From: Desulfobacterales bacterium
GTDB lineage: Bacteria > Desulfobacterota > DSM-4660 > Desulfatiglandales > JALVZP01
Length of the DNA stretch: 30,548 nucleotides
NCBI GenBank assembly: GCA_027037575.1
Contig: JALVZP010000142.1
Span: 1 to 30,548, forward strand
Reading direction: 5' to 3'
This document shows, piece by piece, positions 1 through 8,551 of the stretch (positions within the stretch are counted from its first letter, which is position 1; each line of letters begins with the position of its first letter). The notes beneath the pieces were generated by a model that had not been told where the DNA came from, searched no databases, and saw nothing but the letters and a program-made list of their open reading frames with translations. A program made the position numbers and the translations under genes.

Positions 1-42
1 GTGGCTTTGAGCTTAAGAGCAAGGGGAGATGTATATAAATAA
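1..42 (+). other. Possible 3' end of an upstream gene
   Basis: The first frame is open from the window edge to a TAA at 40-42, giving only about 13 residues. A second frame is open to a TAA at 36-38. Either could be the tail of a gene whose body lies outside the window. No family can be recognised from so little, so no function is offered. The 12 bases to the next start codon fit a same-strand operon. Confidence 0.3.
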
Positions 43-54
43 AGGAAATTGAAG

Positions 55-915
55 ATGAAAGTATCTGCTGACTGTATTCCCTGTTTTTTAAAGCAGCTTC
101 TTGAACTAAGTCGCCTTGTCTATAAAAAAAAGGATCTAAGATATGGAATTATAAAAAGATGCATAAGTGTCCTATCAGGACTTCCTCTTAAAAAGATGAA
201 ACCCCCTCAAGTTGCAAAGAGACTATATTCCTTCATAAGAGAGGAATCGGGTGTAGAAGATCCATTTAGGGAAATAAAGAAGAGGTCAAACCAGATTGCA
301 AAGATGATTACGGAGGAGCTTAGGTCAGTTGTTGAGGAATCGGATGATCCCTTTGAGACAGCCCTTAGGCTTTCTATTGCAGGAAACATAATAGATTATG
401 GGCAGGCAAAAGGTGTGGATGACTCTTCTATAAGAGAAAGCATTGAAGAAAGCCTCAGAGTAGAGCTGGACAGGAATCTTATAGGAAGGCTCTATAAAGA
501 GATAGAGGATTCAAAAAGCTTGCTCTATATTGCTGATAATGCAGGAGAGATATTCTTTGACAGGCTCTTTATAGAAAATATGCCTACAAGAAATATAACC
601 TTTGCTGTAAGGGAAAGGCCAATTATAAATGATGCAACAAGGGAAGATGCAATAGAGACAGGTATAGATAAGATATGCACCCTTATAGATACAGGGGATG
701 ATACTCCAGGTATAATACTTGAGGATTGCTCAGAGGAGTTTGTTTCTGCATTTAATGAGGCAGATGTTATTATTTCAAAGGGACAGGGAAACTTTGAAAC
801 GCTTTCTGATGTGGAGGGGAAAAGGATCTATTTTTTGTTTAAGATAAAGTGCATACCAGTAGCAGAGGAAACATCAAATAGGCTTGGAAGCACAGTAGTA
901 TTATGCAGAGGATAA
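55..915 (+). CDS. DUF89 family damage-control phosphatase (ARMT1/AF1104-like)
   Basis: This is a soluble protein of 286 residues. DUF89 proteins are metal-dependent phosphatases thought to remove damaged or unwanted phosphometabolites such as sugar or cofactor phosphates. Visible signatures are the N-terminal ADCIPC with a CxxC pair (C7, C10), AGNIID near 107-112, the acidic metal-site motif ADNAGE near 160-165 and SKGQGNFE near 241-248. A TTG at 49 is in frame, but the ATG at 55 is preferred because AAAGGA at 41-46 is properly spaced from it and the protein then starts directly at the conserved MKVSADC. The last 13 bases overlap the nuclease gene that follows. The family call is firm; the substrate cannot be read from the sequence. 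The compact length and N-terminal CxxC resemble the short prokaryotic branch rather than eukaryotic ARMT1. Confidence 0.85.
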   Translation: MKVSADCIPCFLKQLLELSRLVYKKKDLRYGIIKRCISVLSGLPLKKMKPPQVAKRLYSFIREESGVEDPFREIKKRSNQIAKMITEELRSVVEESDDPFETALRLSIAGNIIDYGQAKGVDDSSIRESIEESLRVELDRNLIGRLYKEIEDSKSLLYIADNAGEIFFDRLFIENMPTRNITFAVRERPIINDATREDAIETGIDKICTLIDTGDDTPGIILEDCSEEFVSAFNEADVIISKGQGNFETLSDVEGKRIYFLFKIKCIPVAEETSNRLGSTVVLCRG

Positions 916-1436
916 AAATTTTAATCCTAATTTTGATCCTATGTATTTTAAGCCCATGTTACGGAGAAGAACTTTATAATGCCATTTTTGTGAAGTTTTC
1001 TGATGCAGATTCCATGTGGATATGGAATGAAGAGATGGGGAAAATAAAGATTATTATTGCAGGAATAGACGCACCTGAGGCATTCAGAAGTAGAAAGCTT
1101 AGGATGGACTCTAAGAGATGTAAGATTTCCCAAAAGAGGATAAGGGTCCTTGGAAGAAGGGCAATAATATATGCAAGATCTATCTTGAAAAGAGGTGAAG
1201 AGATAAAGATTAAGATCTATAAGAAGGAAAGAAATAGGATATACGGAAGCATCTATCTTTCTGATGGAGGCCTTTATGCGGAAAGGATTGTAGGGGCAGG
1301 ATATGCATGTGTTTCAGGTAATCTGATAGATCAGAAGGAGATGGAAAAACTGAAAAAGGCTCTCATTGAGGCAAAGAAAGAGAAAAAGGGTCTATGGAAG
1401 AAATACTACAAGATAATGGATTGTCTTTGCAGATAA
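903..1436 (+). CDS. Secreted thermonuclease-like (SNase family) protein
   Basis: The product has 177 residues with a clear signal peptide (hydrophobic residues about 4-18, then SPCYG) and is probably periplasmic or exported. An OB-fold SNase domain follows. The calcium-site motif appears as DADS (D34, D36), the catalytic loop as AGIDAPE (D56, E59), the second arginine as R112 in ERNRIYGSIY, and the usual GLW tail near 163-165. The position equivalent to Arg35 of the S. aureus nuclease, five residues before the loop Asp, is Ile51. This may mean weak or altered nuclease activity. The gene overlaps the DUF89 gene by 13 bases and the downstream adenine-deaminase gene by 43. Its last nine residues run past the usual family end. 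SNase membership is clear; activity is uncertain. Confidence 0.8.
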   Translation: MQRIKILILILILCILSPCYGEELYNAIFVKFSDADSMWIWNEEMGKIKIIIAGIDAPEAFRSRKLRMDSKRCKISQKRIRVLGRRAIIYARSILKRGEEIKIKIYKKERNRIYGSIYLSDGGLYAERIVGAGYACVSGNLIDQKEMEKLKKALIEAKKEKKGLWKKYYKIMDCLCR

Positions 1437-3157
1437 GGGAGCTTGTAAGGGTAGCAAAAGGAGATATCCCATCTGATATCCTTTTAAAAGGTGGAAGATT
1501 AGTCAATGTATATTCAGGAGAGATACTTGATGGATTTTCCGTTGCCATTAAAGGAGAAAGGATTGCTACAGTTGGAAAGGATCTGGATTATACAATAGGA
1601 TCTAAGACAGAGGTTATTGATTTAGATGGAATGACGATGATTCCTGGACTTATAGATGCGCATACACACCTTCTTATGTATTGTCCCCTGCATGAAACTA
1701 TTGAGGCAGCGATAAGACATGGAACTACAACCATTCTGTCTGAGGCAATAGAGCTTGCATTTCCATATGGCACATCGGGAATTATGGCATTTTTGGAATG
1801 GATAAGGAATCAGCCAATAAAGATATATGCAACAATTCCCATTATGCATACCCTGAGTCCATCTTCAAAAAAGAATGTCATATCTATTTCAGATCTTAAA
1901 AGGCTTTTAAAGGAGGACAATGTATTAGGGCTTGGTGAGACTGTATGGAACTATGTGATAAATGGGGACAAAAGGACATGTGATTTTATAGCAGAAACCC
2001 TTCTTCATAAGAAACTTGTAGAAGGACATGCTGCAGGAGCAAGAGGAAAACATCTTTCTGCATTTGCAAGCTCAGGTGTCTCCTCTTGCCATGAATCCAT
2101 AAATGTAGAGGATGTGATTGAAAGGGTAAGATATGGTATGTATGCAATGATAAGGGAAGGAGACATAAGGAGGGAGCTAAGAGAGATCTCTAAGATAAAG
2201 GATATGGGAATTGAGCTTAGAAGATGCATATTGGTATCAGATGGGCTTTCTCCAAGGACATTCTTAGAACAAGGCTATATGGATAATATACTCCAGAAGG
2301 CGATTAATCTTGGAATTGATCCAATAAAGGCTATCCAGATGGTCACCCTTAATCCCTCAGAACACCTTGGGCTGGATCATATTATAGGAGGGATTGCACC
2401 ACATAGGTGTGCTGATGTGGTCGTTGTTCCTGATGTGAAAGAGATAAAACCCGTTTATGTAATAAGCAATGGGAAGATCGTCCTCAGACATGGGGACTTG
2501 ACTGTCCAGCCAAGGATTCCATCCTACATAAAATCCATTCCCTCAGGTATCTCCCTTCTAAAGATAGCTCCATCTGATTTTGCTATAAAATGCAGTTTAA
2601 AAAATAGGGTAAAAGTAAGGGTAATAGATCTCTTTACACCTCTCGTAACAAAGGAAAGGATAGAAGAGATGCCTGTTAAAAACAGTGAGATAAAGGTGGA
2701 TCTAAGCAGGGATATAGTAAAGGTTTCGATGCTTACAAGAGATAAGAGATTTGTTGGACTTATAAAGGGATTTGGAATAAAAAAAGGAGCAATTGCAACA
2801 AGTGCCATATGGGATGCATGTGGAATAGTAGTAGTTGGAGCTCGTGAGATAGATATGGCAAATGCAGTGAATAGGGTGGTAGATATGGGAGGAGGTATAG
2901 CAGTATCAGAAGGAGGAGAGATAATATCAGAGCTTCCCATGCCTATTGGTGGAATATTATCGGATCTTCCTTCCAAGGAGATATCAGAAAGGCTTGAGGA
3001 TATTCAAAAAAAAGTGGAATCTTTCGGCTGCAGACTCCCAGATGCACATCTAAGCATCTCTATACTTACTACTCCATATATCCCATTTTTGAGAATCTCA
3101 GAAGAGGGCCTTTTTGATCTAAAAGGCATGAAAAGAGCAAATTTCATAATAAGTTAA
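1394..3157 (+). CDS. ade: Adenine deaminase family amidohydrolase with altered active-site motifs
   Basis: The product has 587 residues with the full architecture of prokaryotic adenine deaminase: an N-terminal beta/TIM-barrel amidohydrolase (about 25-370) and the family's own C-terminal domain (about 400-585, with GLIKGFGIKKGAIATS and LPMPIGG). Adenine deaminases convert adenine to hypoxanthine for purine salvage. The binuclear metal ligands appear intact: H90 and H92 in DAHTH, bridging E182 in GLGE, H212 in EGHAAG, H233 in SCHES and D283 in VSDG. Several motifs usual in the family are replaced. HIESSM is HLLMYC, the DPHEIANV region reads LSEAIELAF, TDDR reads SDGL, and the C-terminal AHDSHN reads IWDACG. 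Deamination or hydrolysis of a different substrate is therefore possible. The ATG start lies inside the nuclease gene; TTG codons at 1421 and 1427 are weaker alternatives. Confidence 0.75.
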   Translation: MEEILQDNGLSLQIRELVRVAKGDIPSDILLKGGRLVNVYSGEILDGFSVAIKGERIATVGKDLDYTIGSKTEVIDLDGMTMIPGLIDAHTHLLMYCPLHETIEAAIRHGTTTILSEAIELAFPYGTSGIMAFLEWIRNQPIKIYATIPIMHTLSPSSKKNVISISDLKRLLKEDNVLGLGETVWNYVINGDKRTCDFIAETLLHKKLVEGHAAGARGKHLSAFASSGVSSCHESINVEDVIERVRYGMYAMIREGDIRRELREISKIKDMGIELRRCILVSDGLSPRTFLEQGYMDNILQKAINLGIDPIKAIQMVTLNPSEHLGLDHIIGGIAPHRCADVVVVPDVKEIKPVYVISNGKIVLRHGDLTVQPRIPSYIKSIPSGISLLKIAPSDFAIKCSLKNRVKVRVIDLFTPLVTKERIEEMPVKNSEIKVDLSRDIVKVSMLTRDKRFVGLIKGFGIKKGAIATSAIWDACGIVVVGAREIDMANAVNRVVDMGGGIAVSEGGEIISELPMPIGGILSDLPSKEISERLEDIQKKVESFGCRLPDAHLSISILTTPYIPFLRISEEGLFDLKGMKRANFIIS

Positions 3158-3159
3158 TA

Positions 3160-3168
3160 GAGGGGTGA
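3160..3168 (+). promoter_or_regulatory. Strong ribosome-binding site for serS
   Basis: GAGGGGTGA, close to the full anti-16S complement, sits five bases before the ATG at 3174. It decides that ATG over the in-frame GTG at 3165, which lies inside the site itself. Confidence 0.7.
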
Positions 3169-3173
3169 TTGAT

Positions 3174-4457
3174 ATGCTGGATCTAAAATTTATCAGGTCA
3201 AATCTGGAAAAAGTAAAGGATATGCTTCAGAAAAGGGGGTATGAGCTCGATCTCTCTCAATTTGAAGTCCTTGATAAAAAGAGAAGGGAAATGATTACAG
3301 AGATAGAATCCCTCAGGGCAAAGAGAAATAAGATAAATGATCAGATATCTCAAAGGAAGAAGAAGGGAGAGGACGCAACAGATCTGATAGAGGAGATGAG
3401 GAGCATATCCCTCAGGATAAAAGAGCTTGAAAAGGAGCTTCCTGAGATAGAAGAAAAATTTAATAACTTCCTTCTTCAGATCCCAAATATGCCTCATGAA
3501 TCTGTTCCTGTTGGAAAGGATGAAAATGACAATCAGGTTGTAAGGTATTGGGGAGAAAAGCCTAAGATGGAGTTTAAGCCTCTTCCTCATTGGGAGATAG
3601 GAGAGAGGCTCGGAATACTTGATTTTAAAAGGGCATCAAAGCTTTCTGGATCCAGGTTTGCCCTCTACAGAGGAGCAGGAGCACTTCTGGAAAGGGCGCT
3701 TATAAACTTTATGCTGGACATACACACAAAGGAGCATGGATATAAGGAGATACTTCCTCCTTTCTTGGTAAATTCTAATTGCATGATTGGAACAGGACAG
3801 CTTCCCAAGTTTAAAGAGGATCTATTTAAGGTAGAGGATTGGGATCTGTATCTTATCCCTACTGCAGAGGTCCCACTTACAAATATCCACAGGGAGGAAA
3901 TCCTGAGCGAGGATGAGCTTCCAAAATACTATGTTGCATATACACCATGTTTTAGGTCTGAGGCAGGATCATATGGAAAGGATGTGAGAGGACTTATAAG
4001 GCAGCATCAGTTTAATAAGGTAGAGCTTGTAAAGATAACGAAGCCAGAAGACTCCTTTGAAGAGCTGGAAAAGCTTACAAGGGATGCAGAAGAGATACTC
4101 AGGAGGCTTAACCTACACTACAGGGTAGTGTGTCTTTGCACAGGAGATCTTGGATTCTCATCTGCAAAGACATATGACTTAGAGGTATGGCTTCCTGGAC
4201 AGGGTGTATATAGGGAGATATCCTCTTGTAGTAACTGCACAGACTTTCAGGCAAGAAGGGCAGGAATCAAGTTCAGGAGAAAGGGGAAGAAGGGTTCTGA
4301 ATATGTTCATACCTTAAATGGATCTGGAATTGCTGTGGGAAGGACGGTCGTGGCAATCTTAGAAAATTACCAGCAAGAGGATGGGACTGTCCTCATACCT
4401 GAGGCACTAAGACCATATATGAACGGGATGGAGTATATAAGACCGGAGGAAGGATAA
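3174..4457 (+). CDS. serS: Seryl-tRNA synthetase
   Basis: This cytoplasmic class II aminoacyl-tRNA synthetase charges tRNA-Ser. In a selenocysteine user it also charges tRNA-Sec with serine as the first step of Sec synthesis, so it links functionally to selB nearby. It has 427 residues, the usual bacterial length. The start MLDLKFIRSN is the typical family start. A long charged coiled-coil tRNA-binding arm covers about 25-105. Motif 2 (FRSEAGSYGKDVRGLIRQHQF) is present, and motif 3 (NGSGIAVGRTVVAILENYQ) lies near the C terminus. TAATG overlaps its stop with the glmS start by one base, which suggests translational coupling. Confidence 0.97.
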   Translation: MLDLKFIRSNLEKVKDMLQKRGYELDLSQFEVLDKKRREMITEIESLRAKRNKINDQISQRKKKGEDATDLIEEMRSISLRIKELEKELPEIEEKFNNFLLQIPNMPHESVPVGKDENDNQVVRYWGEKPKMEFKPLPHWEIGERLGILDFKRASKLSGSRFALYRGAGALLERALINFMLDIHTKEHGYKEILPPFLVNSNCMIGTGQLPKFKEDLFKVEDWDLYLIPTAEVPLTNIHREEILSEDELPKYYVAYTPCFRSEAGSYGKDVRGLIRQHQFNKVELVKITKPEDSFEELEKLTRDAEEILRRLNLHYRVVCLCTGDLGFSSAKTYDLEVWLPGQGVYREISSCSNCTDFQARRAGIKFRRKGKKGSEYVHTLNGSGIAVGRTVVAILENYQQEDGTVLIPEALRPYMNGMEYIRPEEG

Positions 4458-6286
4458 TGTGTGGAATCGTATGTTACATAGGAAGTAAAGAAGCTACTCC
4501 TATCCTTATTGAAGGACTAAAAAGGCTTGAATACAGGGGTTATGATTCTGCAGGTATTGCAGTTCATGATGGAAAGAATGTCCATTTGGTAAAGACAAAG
4601 GGAAGAATATCAGACCTTGAGATAAAGATTAGTAATCTTCAGATAAGGGGAAACATGGGAATTGGCCATACAAGATGGGCAACACATGGAGAGCCAACAG
4701 ACATAAATGCACATCCCCACACAGATGAGGATGGAAATGTTTTTGTTGTCCACAACGGAATAATAGAGAACTATTCTATCCTAAAGAGGAGGCTTGAAAA
4801 GGAAGGGATCAGGTTCAGGACAGATACAGATACGGAAGTCCTTGCACATCTTATCTCTTACTACTTTGATGGAGATCTCATTGAGGCAGTAAGAAGGGCT
4901 TTAGCTGATGTGGAAGGGACATTTGGAATAGCAGTGATTCATAGAGAATCTCCTGGAAGAATTATCTTGGCAAGAAGGGGAAGTCCAATAGTAATTGGAA
5001 TAGGAAATGGAGAGCATTTTGCAGCATCTGATGTAAATGCAATGATAAGATATACTGCTAATGTTGTCCCTTTAGAAGATAATGAGCTTGCAGTTGTCAC
5101 AAGAGATGATTTTAATATCATGACAATCCAGGCAGCAAAGATAGTGAATAGAAGTATAACCACTGTTGATTGGAAGGCAGAAGAGGCAGAGCTAAATGGC
5201 TTTCCCCATTATATGCTAAAGGAGATATATGAACAGCCAGAGGCAGTGAATAATGCAATGAGAGGAAGGATTGATCCAGCAGAAGCAGTTCCAAAGCTTG
5301 GAGGAATAGAACCTGTATGGGATGATCTAAAAAGGTGTAAGAATTTCATAATAGTAGGTTGTGGAACCTCGTATCATGCAGGATATGTTGGAAGATATAT
5401 ATTTGAAAGGCTTACAGACCTGGATGTGGATGTTGAACTTGCATCTGAGTTTAGATATAGAAAACTGAACTTCCCTTCAAATACCTTTGTCCTTGCACTT
5501 AGTCAATCAGGTGAGACAGCAGATACCCTTGCTGCAATAAGGGAGGCAAGGAGGAAAGGGGCAAAACTGCTTGGGATAGTAAATGTTGTTGGAAGCTCAA
5601 TTGCAAGAGAAACAGATGCAGGTGTATATAATCATGCAGGGCCAGAGATTGGCGTTGCATCCACGAAGAATTTTACTTCCCAGCTTGTGGTCCTTACACT
5701 TCTTGCCCTGCTTATTGGAAGACACCACAACCTCTCCTATACTGAAGGAGCAGAGGCAATAAGGGAGCTAAAGGCACTTCCAGGAAAGATAAAGGAAATG
5801 CTGTTTCAAGCAAATCATATTCAGGCAATAGCAGAAAAATACTATAGGTGCAATAACTGGCTTTTTATCGGAAGGAAGTTCAACTATCCGATAGCGTTAG
5901 AGGGTGCATTAAAGCTAAAGGAGGTTTCTTACATACATGCAGAAGGTTATGCAGCAGGAGAGATGAAGCATGGGCCTATTGCATTGATAAATCCAGAAAT
6001 GCCCACTGTTGCAATTGTTCCCCAAGATGATATGCATGAGAAGATGATAAACAATATTCAGGAGATAAAGAGCAGAAAAGGTCCTGTTATAGCTATCTCT
6101 ACCTTGGGAGATAGGGAGGTAAAGAAGATAGCAGATGATGTAATAGAGATACCGAGGACATTAGACTATCTTTATCCAATACTCACAGTTATTCCATGTC
6201 AGCTTCTTGCATATTACTGTGCAGTCCTTCTTGGAAGGGATGTAGACAAACCAAGGAATCTTGCAAAGAGTGTCACTGTGGAATAG
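4457..6286 (+). CDS. glmS: Glutamine--fructose-6-phosphate aminotransferase (isomerizing)
   Basis: GlmS makes glucosamine-6-phosphate from fructose-6-phosphate and glutamine, the entry to peptidoglycan and lipid A amino sugars. It has 609 residues, full length. Cys2 directly after the start Met is the N-terminal nucleophile of the class II glutaminase domain (about 1-220), with HTRWATHG following. Two SIS isomerase domains come next (CGTSYHAG, SQSGETADT, then EGALKLKEVSYIHAEGYAAGEMKHGP). The C terminus KPRNLAKSVTVE is the conserved end that closes the sugar site. GGAGGAAGGAT directly before the ATG is a strong ribosome-binding site. The stop codon abuts the stop of selB on the other strand, so there is no room for a dedicated terminator and no leader in which a glmS ribozyme could sit. 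Confidence 0.97.
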   Translation: MCGIVCYIGSKEATPILIEGLKRLEYRGYDSAGIAVHDGKNVHLVKTKGRISDLEIKISNLQIRGNMGIGHTRWATHGEPTDINAHPHTDEDGNVFVVHNGIIENYSILKRRLEKEGIRFRTDTDTEVLAHLISYYFDGDLIEAVRRALADVEGTFGIAVIHRESPGRIILARRGSPIVIGIGNGEHFAASDVNAMIRYTANVVPLEDNELAVVTRDDFNIMTIQAAKIVNRSITTVDWKAEEAELNGFPHYMLKEIYEQPEAVNNAMRGRIDPAEAVPKLGGIEPVWDDLKRCKNFIIVGCGTSYHAGYVGRYIFERLTDLDVDVELASEFRYRKLNFPSNTFVLALSQSGETADTLAAIREARRKGAKLLGIVNVVGSSIARETDAGVYNHAGPEIGVASTKNFTSQLVVLTLLALLIGRHHNLSYTEGAEAIRELKALPGKIKEMLFQANHIQAIAEKYYRCNNWLFIGRKFNYPIALEGALKLKEVSYIHAEGYAAGEMKHGPIALINPEMPTVAIVPQDDMHEKMINNIQEIKSRKGPVIAISTLGDREVKKIADDVIEIPRTLDYLYPILTVIPCQLLAYYCAVLLGRDVDKPRNLAKSVTVE

Positions 6287-8182
6287 CTATTTCCTCAATT
6301 TTCTTACATCTCCAACCCTTACAGTTACATGGGACTTGTCTAAGTATTCCAGAAAAGGAATACTGTATTTCCTTGTTGTATTTGTAAGCTCCTTAAAGTC
6401 CTTTACACTCATTTCTTTATTTTTTTCTAAAAATTCCCTGACAATGGAAAAGAGCTTTTCTACATTATCTTTATGAAGAAATAGATCCTCTTTTATTTTT
6501 ACCAGTATTCCTTGAGAAAGGAGATATTCTAAGACTTGATCTGCCAAATCAGGATATTTTTCTCTAATTTCTTTAAAATATGGTGGCTGAAAATTGCTTT
6601 TTTTATAAATTTTCTCTATTTCCTCCTTTACTTTTTCTTGCTCATCTGTAAGATTGGGCTTATAGTCTTTTAACCTGACATTATCCCTTTCTATCTCTAT
6701 GATTTCCTCATGTAAAAGCCCTTCCAGCATATAGTTAAAGAGCTTTATATCCTTTATAATCCTTAGCTTAGACCTAAGCTCCTCCTTTGGAATCCCCGAT
6801 CTAAGGGGATATTGAGAATGATAATCTTTTATGTAAGAGAGAATAACTTCTTTTAGCTTGTTATAAAATTCCTCATGGATATAGTGTCCATCTTCATAAA
6901 CATGAATCTTTTTGGAAGAAGAAAGCCTATCTATTATCTCATCCAGCTCCTCCTCAGGCATATTGCTTAAGAAAAGGAGAACCTTTTTATTTATTCCCAA
7001 AAATCCCTCAATAAAAATAAATGACTCTACTACATCTTCTTTTTTACCTCTGTATATAATAGAAAGCCTTGAAATTATTTCTTCTGAACTTATTTTTTTC
7101 TTTTTTGCTAATGGATGAACAATCTCCCCTCCTCCTATTGTCCTTACTGGAGAATAGCTTCTCACAACAAATCTATCCCCTCTTAGTACAGAGACAGGTC
7201 CTTCAAGCCTTATCTGGGCATAGCATGACTCTCCTGGAATAAGCTTTTCTTTGGCATTTAGAAAGACAATATTTCCAAGAAGTTCTGCCGTTCCTATGTG
7301 AAATCTTATCTTTTCTCTATTTTTTAGTGGTCTTTCTGCACTTGAGAGAAACTGAAAGAATACATCAACCATATAAGAAGAAAAAAGGGAATCCTTGGAT
7401 GCAACAACATATCCCTTCTCTATATCCTCTTTGTTCACTCCCTGAAGACTAAGTGCAGTCCTTGTGCTTGGCCCAACTTCATTAACACTTTTCCCATGAA
7501 CCTGAATAGATCTTATTTTACAGTTTATACCTACAGGATATACTGTTACCTCATCTCCCACTTTTATATTTCCAGATATGGTTGTTCCTGTAACAACTGT
7601 TCCAAATCCCTTTATGGTAAATACCCTATCCACAGGAAGCCTGAATATATATCCTATTTCTTTTTCTGGAAGTCTTTGAACAATTTCTGTGAGGGTCTCT
7701 ATAAACTTATCCAATCCCTCGCCTGTTACAGAGGATACCTCAACTATAGGTGCATTTGAGAGAAATGTTTCCTTCATATATTCTCTGATATCCTCTCTTA
7801 CAAGTTCAAGCCATTCTTTATCTACAAGATCTATCTTTGTAATTACAATAATTCCATATCTTATCCCTAAAAGTTCACATATTTCTATATGCTCTTTTGT
7901 TTGAGGCATGACCCCTTCATCTGCAGCAACAATGAGCGCAACAACATCTATTCCAGATGCACCTGCCACCATATTCTTTACAAATTTTTCATGCCCCGGG
8001 ACATCCACAATCCCAACAAGTGTTCCATCAGGAAGGGTAAGATGTGCAAAACCAAGCTCTATTGTTATTCCCCTCTCTTTTTCCTCCTTTAGCCTATCAG
8101 TATCTATTCCTGTAAGTGCCTTTATAAGGGATGTCTTTCCGTGATCGATATGTCCTGCTGTTCCCAATATAATCCTTCTCAT
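6287..8182 (-). CDS. selB: Selenocysteine-specific elongation factor SelB
   Basis: SelB is the EF-Tu paralogue that brings selenocysteinyl-tRNA to UGA codons followed by a SECIS hairpin. It has 631 residues. The SelB-type P-loop GTAGHIDHGKT is at 7-17, DVPGHEKFVKNM near 60-71, and TKIDLVD is the guanine-specificity motif. Beta-barrel domains II and III run to about 345, then a long charged C-terminal region of winged-helix repeats expected to bind the SECIS element. The gene begins two bases after the small membrane protein gene, so the two are probably cotranscribed and coupled. Its ribosome-binding site is weak (GGGATAG). No selA, selD, selC or recognisable selenoprotein occurs in the window, so the rest of the pathway must lie elsewhere. 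The C-terminal half is more A+T- and Lys-rich than the surrounding genes. Confidence 0.95.
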   Translation of the reverse strand: MRRIILGTAGHIDHGKTSLIKALTGIDTDRLKEEKERGITIELGFAHLTLPDGTLVGIVDVPGHEKFVKNMVAGASGIDVVALIVAADEGVMPQTKEHIEICELLGIRYGIIVITKIDLVDKEWLELVREDIREYMKETFLSNAPIVEVSSVTGEGLDKFIETLTEIVQRLPEKEIGYIFRLPVDRVFTIKGFGTVVTGTTISGNIKVGDEVTVYPVGINCKIRSIQVHGKSVNEVGPSTRTALSLQGVNKEDIEKGYVVASKDSLFSSYMVDVFFQFLSSAERPLKNREKIRFHIGTAELLGNIVFLNAKEKLIPGESCYAQIRLEGPVSVLRGDRFVVRSYSPVRTIGGGEIVHPLAKKKKISSEEIISRLSIIYRGKKEDVVESFIFIEGFLGINKKVLLFLSNMPEEELDEIIDRLSSSKKIHVYEDGHYIHEEFYNKLKEVILSYIKDYHSQYPLRSGIPKEELRSKLRIIKDIKLFNYMLEGLLHEEIIEIERDNVRLKDYKPNLTDEQEKVKEEIEKIYKKSNFQPPYFKEIREKYPDLADQVLEYLLSQGILVKIKEDLFLHKDNVEKLFSIVREFLEKNKEMSVKDFKELTNTTRKYSIPFLEYLDKSHVTVRVGDVRKLRK

Positions 8183-8184
8183 AG

Positions 8185-8541
8185 CTATCCCATGAAGTGA
8201 GATGTAACCCAGACTGCTATGCGATTACCTATAACTACAAAGATAGCTATTATGAATGTCTCAACTGCAACCTTTATATCTACAGAGGTAATAATAAGTG
8301 CAGAAAAAAGATCCGTCAATACAGCAAATCCAAGCCCTGCCATAAGTCCCCACTTCTTTATAATTAGACACATTATAAGGAGTAATGGAATGCTCAGGAA
8401 TGTTCCTAAGACTGCTAACCAATAAATAGAAAGTTCAGAATTTCTTGCTATTATATTTGTCATTGCAGCCATCCTTGGGCATACAATAAAGAAGGCATAT
8501 GCAAACATTAGAAGAAGATACTTGGAAGTGTCAGGATTCAT
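8185..8541 (-). CDS. Small four-helix membrane protein of unknown function
   Basis: This 118-residue protein is not recognised. Four hydrophobic segments are visible at about 8-26, 38-62, 65-88 and 90-110, with few charges between them. This suggests an inner-membrane protein with short loops and both ends on the same side. There is no signal peptide and no cofactor or metal motif; single Cys residues lie in helices one and two. AGGAGGT at 8547-8553 on the minus strand lies five bases before the ATG, an excellent ribosome-binding site that overlaps the stop codon of the upstream peptidase gene, so this is a genuine, probably coupled gene. It sits between an M24 peptidase and selB. Position alone suggests cotranscription but not a role in selenium metabolism. 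Confidence 0.8.
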   Translation of the reverse strand: MNPDTSKYLLLMFAYAFFIVCPRMAAMTNIIARNSELSIYWLAVLGTFLSIPLLLIMCLIIKKWGLMAGLGFAVLTDLFSALIITSVDIKVAVETFIIAIFVVIGNRIAVWVTSHFMG

Positions 8542-8551
8542 CTCTTACCTC

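Noticed and set aside
2524..2976. 150-residue open frame on the minus strand
   Set aside because: It lies antisense to the C-terminal half of the adenine-deaminase family gene, is low-complexity Ser/Thr/Ile-rich and has no recognisable domain. It is a shadow of the real gene's codon pattern.
4400..4456. glmS ribozyme upstream of glmS
   Set aside because: The region before glmS is entirely serS coding sequence, and the stop and start codons overlap, leaving no leader for the ribozyme.
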